A stretch of 64,000 nt of DNA from Neoroseomonas eburnea (GCF_018129005.1 NZ_JAAEDL010000004.1:210660-274659); one strand, 5' to 3'; numbered from the stretch's first letter, positions 10,263 to 20,651 are shown. Program-made: numbers and translations. The notes: a model not told the origin generated them from the sequence alone.

Positions 10263-10284
10263 AGGGGCGCCCTGCGGCGCCCCT
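10263..10284 (-). terminator. Probable terminator stem after hppA
   Basis: AGGGGCGCC-CTGC-GGCGCCCCT, nine-base arms with a four-base loop, lying 29 bases downstream of the hppA stop on the minus strand. No T-run follows, so termination is inferred from position and stem strength. Confidence 0.5.
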
Positions 10285-10312
10285 TCCGAACAATGCGACG
10301 ATGGTGGCGCTG

Positions 10313-12436
<2,124 letters not shown>

Positions 12437-12858
12437 ATTACGGACTCCCCCTGGAAATTGCGCGGCGCATTGGCCGCCATGACCCGTCTTTCGCAGGCCG
12501 GAGGGAAGGCTAGAGGGGGAAGGGGAGAAGGCGCAACGGCAGGCGATCCCGCTTCCGCGCCGGCCGGAGCCGCGCTGTAGGAAAATCGTCATGAAACGAC
12601 GACGCCTGCTGCCGCAGGGCAGCGCCGAGGCAGGACCCTGCCCACCCCGATCGCTTCGCCGGCGGACCGCATGCCGGTGAGAGCGGAATCGCAGCGTCGG
12701 CCGCCGTGGCCTCGATGGGACAGAGGCCTGTCTGCGCGTGTCGCGGCGCCGCGGAGGGACTGGTGCCGGCCAGCCTAGCGGATGCCTGGGTATCGGGGGC
12801 TTGGTTTCGCGTGCCGCCGCTCAGCCGGCCCCGCGTGCCATGCCGGGAGCCAAGGACT

Positions 12859-12918
12859 GGTTTCCAAAGGCCTTTCGGCCTTTGGTGGGGTGGCCCCGGA
12901 GGGGCAAGGCCCCTCCGG
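12859..12918. repeat. Bipartite palindromic repeat, copy B
   Basis: GGTTT, then the signature stem CCAAAGGCC-TTTC-GGCCTTTGG (12864-12885), then TGGGGTGG and the second stem CCGGAGGGGC-AAG-GCCCCTCCGG (12896-12918). It is in the opposite orientation to copy A. Confidence 0.8.
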
Positions 12919-12961
12919 CTCCGCGCCCCGGGCAGGGGTCAGGTGACGAGCGCCCCAGCCT

Positions 12962-12996
12962 CCTGCTTCCGAAGTCCTGCCGACTTCGTTTTCAGG
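12962..12996. repeat. Degenerate CCTG...CGAAGTC/GACTTCG...CAGG palindrome
   Basis: CCTGCTTCCGAAGTC and CGACTTCGTTTTCAGG form an imperfect stem. The same design, better conserved, is seen at 23155-23189 and 46827-46864. It is intergenic. Confidence 0.5.
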
Positions 12997-13093
12997 CCGC
13001 GAGCCCTGAGTCTTCAGTGGCCGGCCTGTCCGCTTCGTTCGCCGGATCTCCGGCGAACCTCGCGGGCAGGACACCAGGACCCCCACCCACAGC

Positions 13094-13621
13094 TCACTTC
13101 TTCGCCCGTTCGATCGCTTCCTGGATCAGCCTGCGGGCTTCGTCGGCCCCGCCCCAGCCCAGCACCTTCACCCACTTGCCGGGTTCGAGGTCCTTGTAGT
13201 GCTCGAAGAAGTGCTGGATCTGCTGCAGGGTGATCTGCGGCAGGTCCGTGTGCGTCTTCACATGGGCGTAGCGCTGGGTGAGCTTCGGCGACGGCACGGC
13301 GATGATCTTCTCGTCCCCGCCGCCGTCATCCTCCATGCGCAGCACGCCGACCGGGCGGACGTTGATCACCGCGCCGGGGATGATCGGGCGGGTGTTCGCC
13401 ACCAGCACGTCGATCGGGTCGCCGTCATCCGACAGGGTATGCGGCACGAAGCCGTAGTTCCCGGGGTAGCGCATCGGCGTGTAGAGGAAGCGGTCGACGA
13501 AGAGCGTGCCGGCGTCCTTGTCCATCTCGTACTTGATGGGCTCGCCGCCGACCGGGACCTCGACGATGACGTTCACGTCCTCCGGCGGGTTCTTGCCGAT
13601 CGGGATGGCGTCGATACGCAT
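13094..13621 (-). CDS. ppa: Inorganic pyrophosphatase (family I)
   Basis: 175 residues, the standard length of bacterial soluble family I pyrophosphatases. Active-site sequence is visible: [37 protein letters not shown] with the DGDPIDVLV signature and metal-binding aspartates, and the [12 protein letters not shown] strand. The tail [20 protein letters not shown] is typical. It removes the pyrophosphate produced by biosynthesis in the cytosol. GGAG lies nine bases before the ATG. It is monocistronic and divergent from the M20 peptidase gene; membrane hppA lies just downstream. Confidence 0.97.
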   Translation of the reverse strand: MRIDAIPIGKNPPEDVNVIVEVPVGGEPIKYEMDKDAGTLFVDRFLYTPMRYPGNYGFVPHTLSDDGDPIDVLVANTRPIIPGAVINVRPVGVLRMEDDGGGDEKIIAVPSPKLTQRYAHVKTHTDLPQITLQQIQHFFEHYKDLEPGKWVKVLGWGGADEARRLIQEAIERAKK

Positions 13622-13734
13622 GGAATCTGTCTCCGGTAGGGAACGCCGCGGCTGGTAGCAGAGTGCCGCGACGGGGCCAATCGCAGCGCAGCATGGGTTG
13701 CACCCGGGGGGGTGCCCCGCCCAGGCTGGCGCCC

Positions 13735-15000
13735 ATGCCCGAAGCCCCTGCCGCCGCCCGATCCGCCTTCGCCGCCGCCGCCCGCGCCCGCGCCCCGGAG
13801 GTCGCCGCCCTGACCCGCCGGCTGATGGCCGTGCCGTCCCCCAATCCGCCCGGCGACGTGCGCGCCTGCGCCGAGGAGGCCGCCGCCCTGCTGCGGTACC
13901 TGGCGCCGGAGGCGGAGGTCGCGCTGCACGCCACCTCGCCCGAGGTGACCAACCTCGTCGCCCGGATCCGCGGCGCCGGTCCGGGGCGGCTGCTCGCCTT
14001 CAACGGCCATCTCGACACCTACCCGGTGAACGAGGCGCTGCCCTGGACCGTCGATCCGCTGAAGGGCGAGTTGCGCGACGGCCGGCTCTATGGCCGGGGC
14101 GCGGCCGATATGAAGGGCGGCATCGCCGCCTCCCTGCTGGCCTTCGTCCTGCTGGCGCAGCACCGCGACGCCTGGCGGGGCGAGGCGATCCTGACGCTGG
14201 CCGGCGACGAGGAGAGCATGGGCCCGCTCGGCACGAAGTGGCTGCTCGACAATGTCCCAGGCCTCGCGGAAGCCGGGGCGGTCATCATCGGCGATGCCGG
14301 CAGCCCGCGCGTACTGCGCTTCGGGGAGAAGGGCTTCCTCTGGATCGAGGTGGAGGCAACGGGCCGCGCGGCCCATGGCGCGCATGTCCATCTCGGCGAG
14401 AACGCGGTGGACCGGTTGCGCGCGGCGCTCGATGCCGTGGCCGGGCTCGCCGTCCTGCCGGTCGCCGCGCCGCCTGCGGTTGCCGCCGCCATCGCCGCGG
14501 CGAAGCCGGTCAGCGAGCCGCTCGCCGGGGTGGGGGAGGCCGACGTGCTCGGCCGCGTCACGGTGAACATCGGGCGGATCGAGGGCGGCACGGCGCCGAA
14601 CCTGGTGCCGGCCTCGGCCCGCGCCGCCTGCGACATCCGCCTGCCCGTCGGGGTGACGTGCGACGCCGCCGAAGCCGCGCTGCAGGCCGGGCTGGGGGGG
14701 CTGCCCGGCATCGCCTGGCGCGTGCTGCGGCGCTTCGAGCCCAACCACACCGACCCCGCGGCCGAGGTGGTGCGCCTGACCCATGCCGCGGCGGAGGAAG
14801 TCCTTGGGGGCAGCGTCGCGGTGAACATGCGGGTCGGCGGTTCCGACGCGCGCTGGTTCCGCATGGCCGGGCTGCCGACCGTCGTCTATGGGCCGACGCC
14901 GCACAACATGGGCGGGGCCGACGAATGGGCCGAGGTCGCGGAGCTGGAGGCCGTGGCCCGCGTGCACGCCCTCGCGGCCTTCGACTTCCTCGCCACCTGA
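13735..15000 (+). CDS. M20 family metallopeptidase (ArgE/DapE type)
   Basis: 421 residues. Metal-site motifs are in order: FNGHLDTYP (His-Asp ligand), [16 protein letters not shown] (bridging Asp), [13 protein letters not shown] (catalytic Glu pair) and [14 protein letters not shown] near the C-terminus (last His ligand). The dimerisation domain (about 190-300) carries [18 protein letters not shown]. The family removes acyl groups or splits short peptides; ArgE-like, DapE-like and other amidohydrolases cannot be told apart here. The start is the ATG at 13735; the frame opens at 13663 but that stretch has no family resemblance. The ZIP gene follows after four bases, so the two are probably co-transcribed. 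Confidence 0.85.
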   Translation: MPEAPAAARSAFAAAARARAPEVAALTRRLMAVPSPNPPGDVRACAEEAAALLRYLAPEAEVALHATSPEVTNLVARIRGAGPGRLLAFNGHLDTYPVNEALPWTVDPLKGELRDGRLYGRGAADMKGGIAASLLAFVLLAQHRDAWRGEAILTLAGDEESMGPLGTKWLLDNVPGLAEAGAVIIGDAGSPRVLRFGEKGFLWIEVEATGRAAHGAHVHLGENAVDRLRAALDAVAGLAVLPVAAPPAVAAAIAAAKPVSEPLAGVGEADVLGRVTVNIGRIEGGTAPNLVPASARAACDIRLPVGVTCDAAEAALQAGLGGLPGIAWRVLRRFEPNHTDPAAEVVRLTHAAAEEVLGGSVAVNMRVGGSDARWFRMAGLPTVVYGPTPHNMGGADEWAEVAELEAVARVHALAAFDFLAT

Positions 15001-15004
15001 CGCG

Positions 15005-15793
15005 ATGGGCGCGGAGGGCTGGCACCCGCTGCTGCTGGGCGCGCTGGCGAGCCTCGCCGCCGGCGCGGCGACCGGCCTCGGCGCGCTGCCCGTGCTGTTC
15101 GGCCGGCGGCTGGCCGGGGCGTTGGAGGACGCGCTGCTCGGCTTCGCGGCCGGGGTGATGCTCGCGGCCTCCTTCTTCTCCCTCATCCAGCCGGCGCTCG
15201 AAGCCGCCGGGGGGCGCGGCTACGGCGCCTTCGGCGCGGCGCTGGTCGTGGTGGCGGCGATCCTGTTCGGCGCGCTCTGCCTCTGGCTGGTGAACCGCGT
15301 CCTGCCGCACGAGCATTTCGTGACCGGCCGCGCCGGCATGGGGGGTGAGAGGGTCCGCCGCATCTGGCTCTTCGTCCTGGCGATCACGCTGCACAACTTC
15401 CCGGAGGGCCTGGCGGTCGGCGTCGGCTTCGGCGGCGGGGACGTGGCCGCCGGCACCGCGCTGGCTCTGGCGATCGGGCTGCAGAACATCCCGGAAGGCA
15501 TGGCGGTGGCGGTGGCGCTGGCCGGGCTCGGCTACCCGCCGCGCCAGGCGGCGGGGGTGGCGCTGCTGACCGGCCTGGTGGAGCCGGTCGGCGGGCTGCT
15601 CGGTGCCGGGGCGGTCGCCATCTCCGGCGCGGTCCTGCCCTGGGGCATGGGTTTCGCCGCCGGGGCGATGATCTGGGTGATCAGCAACGAGATCATCCCC
15701 GAAACGCATCGCAAGGGGCATGAGGACATCGCGACGCTCGGCCTGATGGCGGGGTTGGCGGTGATGATGCTGCTCGATGTCTCGCTGGGCTGA
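15005..15793 (+). CDS. ZIP family divalent metal transporter
   Basis: 262 residues, about eight membrane helices. The two metal-binding motifs of the ZupT/GufA branch are intact: TLHNFPEGLAVGVG near 130 and LQNIPEGMAVAVAL near 160. SNEIIPETHRKGHED near 225-240 is also typical. It is expected to import Zn2+ or related ions across the inner membrane. The start lies four bases after the M20 stop. A zinc importer next to a metal-dependent peptidase is suggestive but not proof of a functional link. Confidence 0.88.
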   Translation: MGAEGWHPLLLGALASLAAGAATGLGALPVLFGRRLAGALEDALLGFAAGVMLAASFFSLIQPALEAAGGRGYGAFGAALVVVAAILFGALCLWLVNRVLPHEHFVTGRAGMGGERVRRIWLFVLAITLHNFPEGLAVGVGFGGGDVAAGTALALAIGLQNIPEGMAVAVALAGLGYPPRQAAGVALLTGLVEPVGGLLGAGAVAISGAVLPWGMGFAAGAMIWVISNEIIPETHRKGHEDIATLGLMAGLAVMMLLDVSLG

Positions 15794-15838
15794 GCCGCTT
15801 GCGCGGCGACCGCCGGCGGGCCATTGCTGGCATCGCAT

Positions 15839-15911
15839 GGGCCTGTAGCTCAATGGTCAGAGCGGACCGCTCATAACGGTTTGGTTGCAGGTTCGAGTCC
15901 TGCCGGGCCCA
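15839..15911 (+). tRNA. tRNA with CAU anticodon (probably tRNA-Ile2, else elongator tRNA-Met)
   Basis: Cloverleaf: acceptor GGGCCTG/CGGGCCC (15839-15845 with 15904-15910), D arm TAGCTCAATGGTCAGAGC, anticodon stem GACCG-CTCATAA-CGGTT, T arm GCAGG-TTCGAGT-CCTGC, discriminator A. CCA is not encoded. The variable region TGGTT and the CTCATAA loop resemble bacterial tRNA-Ile(CAU), whose C34 is modified to lysidine; anticodon alone does not exclude elongator Met. It is an isolated tRNA gene. Confidence 0.9.
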
Positions 15912-15944
15912 TGATTTTCGCGCGCGCCAGCGCGCGAAAATCAT
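15911..15944 (+). terminator. 15-bp-arm hairpin abutting the tRNA 3' end
   Basis: ATGATTTTCGCGCGC (15911-15925) pairs perfectly with GCGCGCGAAAATCAT (15930-15944) around a GCCA loop. The stem begins on the discriminator base of the tRNA. It may serve as terminator or 3'-processing stem. Its right half is also the start of the tandem repeat unit. Confidence 0.55.
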
Positions 15945-16276
15945 CCGCCGGAGGCAAGGCGGCGCAGCCGCCTGGGAGGCACCCTCGCGCGGCGCTGCCG
16001 CGCGAGTGCGGCGGCCCGGCGCCGTCCGTGCCGCCCGCCGCGCATCCCCTGCACCCGCGCGGAGCGCCAGCGCGCGAATATCATCCGCCGGAGGCAAGGC
16101 GGCGCAGCCGCCTGGGAGGCACCCTCGCGCGGCGCTGCCGCGCGAGTGCGGCGGCCTGGCGCCGTCCGTGCCGCCGCGCATCCCCTGCACCCGCGCGGAG
16201 CGCCAGCGCGCGAAAATCATCCGCCGGAGGCAAGGCGGCGCAGCCGCCTGGGAGGCACCCTCGCGCGGCGCTGCCG
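15924..16276. repeat. Tandem ~138-bp direct repeat, about 2.5 copies
   Basis: Unit 1 is 15924-16063 (140 bases), unit 2 is 16064-16199 (136) and unit 3 is 16200-16276 (first 77 bases only). Each begins GCGCCAGCGCGCGAA and continues through ATCATCCGCCGGAGGCAAG and an inner GGCGGCGCAGCCGCC stem. Units 1 and 2 differ by a 4-base deletion and a few substitutions. The frames through the repeat are not gene-like. Confidence 0.85.
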
Positions 16277-16393
16277 TGCCTGCCCGTTGCCCGCCGCTCC
16301 GTCCGCGGGCACACCATCCGTTCCGCCGGCGAGGCCGCCCTCCCGGCAGCCGAAGGGGCCAGGACCATCAGCGCGAAGACAGGCAAGGAAAAT

Positions 16394-16450
16394 GGAGGGG
16401 CTCCGCCCCTCCAAGCCACCCCGCCAAAGGCCGAAAGGCCTTTGGAAACC
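16394..16450. repeat. Bipartite palindromic repeat, copy C
   Basis: Stem GGAGGGGC-TCC-GCCCCTCC (16394-16412), then CCAAAGGCC-GAAA-GGCCTTTGG (16424-16445) and AAACC. It is in inverted orientation to copy D, 109 bases away. Confidence 0.8.
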
Positions 16451-16558
16451 GTGGTTTGGCACGGTGCGCCGCGCATTGACGCGATGCCGTACGCCATGCC
16501 CCTGCACGAAGCGCGTCGCGACGATCCGACGTGGCTGCCGTGCCCGGTGCCAGATGAT

Positions 16559-16616
16559 GGTTTCCAAAGGCCTTTCGGCCTTTGGTGGGGTGGTGCGGAG
16601 GGGCAAAGCCCCTCCG
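16559..16616. repeat. Bipartite palindromic repeat, copy D
   Basis: GGTTT, CCAAAGGCC-TTTC-GGCCTTTGG (16564-16585), TGGGGTGG, then CGGAGGGGC-AAA-GCCCCTCCG (16596-16616). Together with copy C it forms a head-to-head pair of about 58-base inverted repeats immediately before the SDR gene. Confidence 0.8.
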
Positions 16617-16626
16617 GCCTTCGCGG

Positions 16627-17991
16627 ATGACCTTCGCACCGATGGCATCCGCGCCCCCGGAAGCGCGCGGCGATGCGCCGCCTCGGTCCGCGCCGCTCAC
16701 GGTCCTCGTCCTCGGCGCCTATGGCTTGGTCGGCGCCGTGGTGGCGGATCGCCTGGCCGCTGCCGGTCATCGCGTCACCGGCATCGGCCGGCAGGTCGAG
16801 GCCGCCCGCAGGGCGCGCCCGCACGTGGACTGGAAGGCACAGGACATCGCCCGCCTCGGGCGGGCCGAGGACTGGGCGCCGCTGCTCGTCGGCGTGGACG
16901 CTGTGGTGAATTGCGCCGGCGCGCTGCAGGACGGCGCGCGCGACGATGTCCAGGCCGTCCAGTCCGTCGCCATGCGCGCGCTGTTCGAGGCCTGCGATGC
17001 CGCCCGCATGGGCTGCGTCGTGCAGGTCTCGGCGGTCGGTGCGGCGGCGGATGCGTCGACCGCCTTCATGCGCAGCAAGGCGGAGGCCGATGCCGCCCTG
17101 GCCCGCGCGGCCTGCCCCTGGGTGGTGCTGCGGCCCGGCCTGGTGCTCGCACAACAGGCCTATGGCGGCACGGCGCTGCTGCGCGCGCTCGCCGCCTGGC
17201 CCGGGCCGGTGCCGCTGCCGCTCGTCGGGGCGGAGGTGCAGACCGTGCCGGTCGGCGTCGTCGCCGATGCGGTGCTGGACGCCGTGGAAGGCCGGCTCGC
17301 CCTGCGCGCGACCTACAACCTGCTGGAGGACCGGCCGCACCGCCTGGCGGACTGCGTCGCGGCGTTGCGAGCGTGGCTCGGGCGGCCGCCCGCGCGGAGC
17401 CTGCCGGCGCCCTTCGCCCTGGCGCGCATGCTGGCCTGGGGCGGGGACCTGCTCGGGCTGCTCGGCTGGCGGCCGCCGCTGCGCAGCACGAGCCTCGCCG
17501 AACTGGCGCGCGGCGTGCGCGGAGATCCGGAACCCTGGGCGCAGGCCACCGGGCGGCGTGTGCCGGCGCTGGCCGAGACGCTCGCCGCCATGCCCGCCAC
17601 GGTGCAGGAGAAGTGGTTCGGCCGGCTCTGGCTCCTGCGGCCGGCGATGATCGCGGTGCTCTCCGTCTTCTGGGCAGCGAGCGGGATCGTCGCCCTGCTG
17701 CGCCCGGCCGAGGCCGCCGCGGTGCTGACGGCGCGGGCGGTGCCGGAGGCGTTCGCCGTGGCGGCGGTGCTGCTGGGCGCCGCGGCGGACCTCGCGCTGG
17801 CGGTGCTGATGCTCCACCGCCGGACCATGCCGTTCGCGGCGCGGGGCATGGTGGCGGTCACGCTCGCCTACCTGGCGGGGGGCAGCCTGCTCGCGCCCGA
17901 TCTCTGGCTCGATCCGCTGGGACCGCTGCTGAAGCCCATCCCGGCCATGCTGCCCGCCCTCGTGCTGCTGGCGACGGAGGAGGAGCGGTGA
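16627..17991 (+). CDS. SDR-type NAD(P)-binding protein fused to DoxX-like membrane domain
   Basis: 454 residues. The N-terminal Rossmann domain (about 20-290) has the nucleotide loop VLVLGAYGLVGAVVADRL, VDAVVNCAGALQDGA, and the atypical-SDR strand VVQVSAVGAAADASTAFMRSK in place of a YxxxK site. The C-terminal 140 residues hold four predicted membrane helices (WLLRPAMIAVLSVFWAASG through LLPALVLLATEEE), matching DoxX-like tails attached to such SDR proteins. The reaction is unknown; electron transfer at the membrane is an inference. The ATG at 16627 lies just after repeat copy D. Its stop overlaps the GTG of the next gene (GTGA). Confidence 0.8.
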   Translation: MTFAPMASAPPEARGDAPPRSAPLTVLVLGAYGLVGAVVADRLAAAGHRVTGIGRQVEAARRARPHVDWKAQDIARLGRAEDWAPLLVGVDAVVNCAGALQDGARDDVQAVQSVAMRALFEACDAARMGCVVQVSAVGAAADASTAFMRSKAEADAALARAACPWVVLRPGLVLAQQAYGGTALLRALAAWPGPVPLPLVGAEVQTVPVGVVADAVLDAVEGRLALRATYNLLEDRPHRLADCVAALRAWLGRPPARSLPAPFALARMLAWGGDLLGLLGWRPPLRSTSLAELARGVRGDPEPWAQATGRRVPALAETLAAMPATVQEKWFGRLWLLRPAMIAVLSVFWAASGIVALLRPAEAAAVLTARAVPEAFAVAAVLLGAAADLALAVLMLHRRTMPFAARGMVAVTLAYLAGGSLLAPDLWLDPLGPLLKPIPAMLPALVLLATEEER

Positions 17992-18464
17992 GCCTGCTGC
18001 CCGACCTGCTGCGCTGGCTGCATGTGCTCGGCGCCGCCGTGCTGTTCGGCACCGGCGCGGGCATCGCCTTCTTCATGGTCATGGCACACCGGACGCGCGA
18101 TGCGGCGCTGATCGCCCATGTCGCCGGAACGGTGGTGGTGGCGGACACGGTGTTCACCGCGACGGCGGTGGTGCTGCAGCCCGTCACCGGCGTGCTGCTG
18201 GTGCAGGAGGTCGGGTGGTCCCTGACCGAGGGCTGGATCCTGCTGTCGCTGGCGCTCTACGTCCTGACCGGCCTGTTCTGGCTGCCGGTGGTGGCGATCC
18301 AGCTCCGCCTGCGCAACCTGGCGCGCGCGGCGGCCGCGGCGGGGGTGGCGCTGCCGCCGGCCTATCACCGGCTGTACCGGATCTGGTTCGCCTGCGGTTT
18401 CCCCGCCTTCCTGGCGGTGCTGGCGATCTTCTGGCTGATGCTGACGCGCCCGCTGCTCGGCTGA
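17988..18464 (+). CDS. DUF2269 family integral membrane protein
   Basis: 158 residues, four membrane helices. It starts GTG at 17988, overlapping the upstream SDR stop by four bases, with AGGAG inside that gene. Family features: LLRWLHVLGAAVLFGTGAG, FFMVMAHRTRD and YRIWFACGFPAFLAVLAIFW. SDR-DoxX plus DUF2269 is a recurrent pair in proteobacteria; no biochemical role is established. The overlap implies coupled translation and probably a joint membrane complex (inference). Confidence 0.82.
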   Translation: MSLLPDLLRWLHVLGAAVLFGTGAGIAFFMVMAHRTRDAALIAHVAGTVVVADTVFTATAVVLQPVTGVLLVQEVGWSLTEGWILLSLALYVLTGLFWLPVVAIQLRLRNLARAAAAAGVALPPAYHRLYRIWFACGFPAFLAVLAIFWLMLTRPLLG

Positions 18465-18502
18465 ACGGGAGCGCCGGCCGGGCCAGGGGCGCCGGCTCCG
18501 TT

Positions 18503-18544
18503 GCCTTCGCGGGGGGATGGGCGGCGTCCCTTGGCGGCGAAGGC
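18503..18544. terminator. Possible bidirectional terminator
   Basis: GCCTTCGC (18503-18510) pairs with GCGAAGGC (18537-18544) between the convergent DUF2269 and small-membrane-protein genes; the 26-base interior can pair further. No T-run, so support is positional. Confidence 0.35.
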
Positions 18545-18558
18545 ACGCCGCCGACGCG

Positions 18559-18810
18559 TCACCGGCGTCGCATCGCCAGGGCCAGGCCGCCGAGGATCAT
18601 GGCGCCCAGCAGCCAGACCAGCAGCAGCGCACCGATGCCGAGTCCTGTGCCGACCAGCGTCCCGGTGCGCGCGCTGTCCGATTCCGCCGCCAGGTACTGC
18701 AGCGTGGCGCGGACCAGGCTGACCGCGAACCAGCCCGCCATGCCGATGTTGAAGGCAAGAAGGAGCCGCCGCGGCAGGCGGGCACGATGCGGGGTGGCGG
18801 ACGCATCCAT
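18559..18810 (-). CDS. Small hypothetical membrane protein
   Basis: 83 residues from the ATG at 18810 (MDASATPHRARLPRRLLLAF). Two hydrophobic segments: LLLAFNIGMAGWFAVSLV and LGIGALLLVWLLGAMILGGL, with a short polar loop and a basic tail (AMRRR). The frame is open further upstream but that part overlaps the MFS gene end and is not protein-like. No family recognised. It ends 80 bases upstream of the MFS stop on the same strand and may be the last gene of that unit. Confidence 0.6.
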   Translation of the reverse strand: MDASATPHRARLPRRLLLAFNIGMAGWFAVSLVRATLQYLAAESDSARTGTLVGTGLGIGALLLVWLLGAMILGGLALAMRRR

Positions 18811-18890
18811 CGGCGGCTCCGGGGCGGTGTCGGTCCGTTCCTGAACGAAGCGGCGCCCGGCGCCGAGGAAATGCTTCGCGCGCCATGCCG

Positions 18891-20177
18891 TCAGGCGGTC
18901 GAGGCCGTCGTCGCCGCGCCCGCCGGCCGCCGCGCGCCGAGCGCCAGCACCGCCGCCACCAGGCACGCCGCGCCCGCCAGATAGAAGGCCGGCAGGTAGG
19001 AGGCCAGCGCATCACGGCTGAGTCCGCCCAGCAGGGCCGCCAGCGCCGCGCCGAGCTGGTGCGCCGTGAAGATCCAGCCGAAGACGATCGGCGCCTTCTC
19101 CCGCCCGAAGGCCTGGCCCGCGAGCTTCACGGTCGGCGGCACCGTCGCGATCCAGTCGAGCCCGTAGAACACCGCGAAGAAGGCGAGCCCATAGAGGCTG
19201 AAGGTGCTGGACGGCAGCCAGAGCAGCGAGAGCCCCCGCAAGCCATAATACCAGAACAGCAGCTTGCGGTTGTCGTAGCGGTCCGAGAGCCAGCCCGACA
19301 GCACGGTGCCGATGAAATCGAAGATCCCCATCAGCGCGAGCACCGAGGCCGCCTGGACCTCCGCCATGCCGAAATCGGCGCAGAGCGGGATGAAATGAGT
19401 CTGGATCAGCCCGTTGGTGGACAGGCCGCAGACCAGGAAGGTCACGAACAGGATCCAGAAGACCCGGGTCCGCGACGCCTCGGCCAAGGTCGCGAAGGCG
19501 GTGCGGACGGGATTGGCGGCGGGCGACGGGGGTGGGGCGACGCGGTCCTCGCCAAGGGCCGGCAGGCCGAGCTCGGACGGATGGTTGCGCCCGAGCAGCA
19601 GCACGAGCAATGCCGCGACGCCGCAGGCGAGCAGGCCCGGCGCCATGGCGGCGCGCCAGCCGGCCTCCTGCGCCAGCCAGGCGCCGAGCGGCAGGAAGGC
19701 GAGCTGCCCGGTGGCATTCGCCGCCGTCAGCAGCCCCAGCACCAGGCCGCGGTGCCGCACGAACCAGCGATTCGCGACCGTCGCGCTCAGCACCATCGCC
19801 GTCATGCCGGTGCCGATGCCGGTGATGGCCCCCCAGTAGAGCCAGAGCTGCCAGACCTGCGTCATCGTCGTCGAGAGCAGGCAGCCCGTCACCACGGTGA
19901 CGAGCGCGATCGCGACCATCCGCCGCAGGCCGAAGCGCTGCAGCAGCGCCGCGGCGAAGGGCGCCATCAGGCCGAACAGCAGCAGGCGCAGCGCGAGCGC
20001 CCCGGAAATGGCGGAGGTCTCCCAGCCCGTCTCCCGCTGCAGGGGCAGCAGCAGCGCGCCGAGCACACCGAGCGCGCCGGCTGAGGCCAGCGACACCAGG
20101 AAGGTGATGGCGACCATCACCCAGCCGTAGTGGATGCCGCGGCGAGCAAGCGCGGCGGCGAGCGGTTCGGCGAGCAT
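18891..20177 (-). CDS. MFS transporter
   Basis: 428 residues, twelve predicted membrane helices in two halves with a cytosolic loop near 205-235. GIHYGWVMVAITFLVSLA, LSGWLSDRYDNRKLLFW (motif A-like, between helices 8 and 9 here) and WIFTAHQLGAALAALLGG match the oxalate/formate- and monocarboxylate-type branch of MFS. The substrate is unknown. GGAAGGACG precedes the ATG at 20177; the frame runs to 20642 but that part is antisense to the marR reading frame. It lies 17 bases downstream of marR, so the two form an operon likely controlled by the MarR protein. Confidence 0.87.
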   Translation of the reverse strand: MLAEPLAAALARRGIHYGWVMVAITFLVSLASAGALGVLGALLLPLQRETGWETSAISGALALRLLLFGLMAPFAAALLQRFGLRRMVAIALVTVVTGCLLSTTMTQVWQLWLYWGAITGIGTGMTAMVLSATVANRWFVRHRGLVLGLLTAANATGQLAFLPLGAWLAQEAGWRAAMAPGLLACGVAALLVLLLGRNHPSELGLPALGEDRVAPPPSPAANPVRTAFATLAEASRTRVFWILFVTFLVCGLSTNGLIQTHFIPLCADFGMAEVQAASVLALMGIFDFIGTVLSGWLSDRYDNRKLLFWYYGLRGLSLLWLPSSTFSLYGLAFFAVFYGLDWIATVPPTVKLAGQAFGREKAPIVFGWIFTAHQLGAALAALLGGLSRDALASYLPAFYLAGAACLVAAVLALGARRPAGAATTASTA

Positions 20178-20194
20178 GGGGCGTCCTTCCGGGA

Positions 20195-20617
20195 TCAGGC
20201 GAGGTCGGTGGCGAGGAGTTCGGCGACCAGCAGGCGCAGCGCCTGCGTGCGGTCCGGACCGAAACGGGCTTCGAAGTCCTGCTGCGCCGCGGCCCAGAGC
20301 GGGCGGGCGGCGGCGAACCGGGCCTGGCCTTCGGGTGTCAGCGCGAGCAGGCGGCTGCGGCGATCCGCGGGGTCCGGTCCAACGGTGAGCAGCCCGTCGC
20401 GCTCCAGCGGCTGGAGGTTCCGCCCGAGCGTGGTGCGGTCCATGGCCATGACGGCGGCGAAGGCGCCAAGGGCGATCGGCCCGCGCGAGGCAAGCCGGCC
20501 GAGCAGCGCGTATTGCCCGATGTTCAGCCCGGCCGGCGCGAGGCGCAGGTCGTAGAACTGGGTGAGGTGGCGCGTCGCCTTGCGCAGGCCGTGGCAGCTG
20601 CAGCGGTCCGGAAGCAT
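20195..20617 (-). CDS. MarR family transcriptional regulator
   Basis: 140 residues, a typical MarR length. The winged-helix core: LNIGQYALLGRLASRGPI, then MDRTTLGRNLQPLERDGLL (recognition helix), then the wing VGPDPADRRSRLLALTPEG. Cysteines at 6 and 8 near the N-terminus (DRCSCHGLR) could sense oxidants, by analogy with OhrR, but this is inference. There is no Shine-Dalgarno; the promoter layout suggests the mRNA begins at the ATG. It is the first gene of a marR-MFS operon and probably represses its own operon. Confidence 0.9.
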   Translation of the reverse strand: MLPDRCSCHGLRKATRHLTQFYDLRLAPAGLNIGQYALLGRLASRGPIALGAFAAVMAMDRTTLGRNLQPLERDGLLTVGPDPADRRSRLLALTPEGQARFAAARPLWAAAQQDFEARFGPDRTQALRLLVAELLATDLA

Positions 20618-20623
20618 GGCGCG

Positions 20624-20651
20624 ATACTAGGCGTATATACACCTATTGCAA
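20624..20651 (-). promoter_or_regulatory. marR promoter with embedded MarR operator
   Basis: On the minus strand: TTGCAA (-35), 16 bases, TAGTAT (-10), then six bases to the marR ATG, so a leaderless mRNA is expected. The spacer is almost entirely the dyad TAGGTGTATATACGCCTA (20628-20645; one mismatch), a MarR-type operator shape. Binding there would block polymerase. Confidence 0.7.

Larger units (their letters stand above)
12437..13093. other. Gene-free stretch between hppA and ppa
   Basis: About 650 bases without a supportable gene. It holds the hppA leader and promoter, the bipartite repeat copy B (12859-12918) and a degenerate palindrome (12962-12996). The frames open here read across these repeats, have no Shine-Dalgarno and lack family resemblance. 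Confidence 0.6.

Noticed and set aside
12706..13233. Plus-strand ORFs between hppA and ppa
   Set aside because: They read through the repeat elements into ppa antisense; composition changes at repeat borders.
15693..16220. Minus-strand ORF containing ARQDSNLQPNRYERSALTIE
   Set aside because: This is the antisense of the CAU tRNA, a known spurious protein in databases; the rest reads across the tandem repeat.
15924..16276. CRISPR array
   Set aside because: Units are ~138 bases, adjacent, without unique spacers, and no cas genes are present.
15839..16630. Integrated element using the tRNA as attachment site
   Set aside because: No integrase, no duplicated tRNA 3' end and no foreign-looking gene follow.
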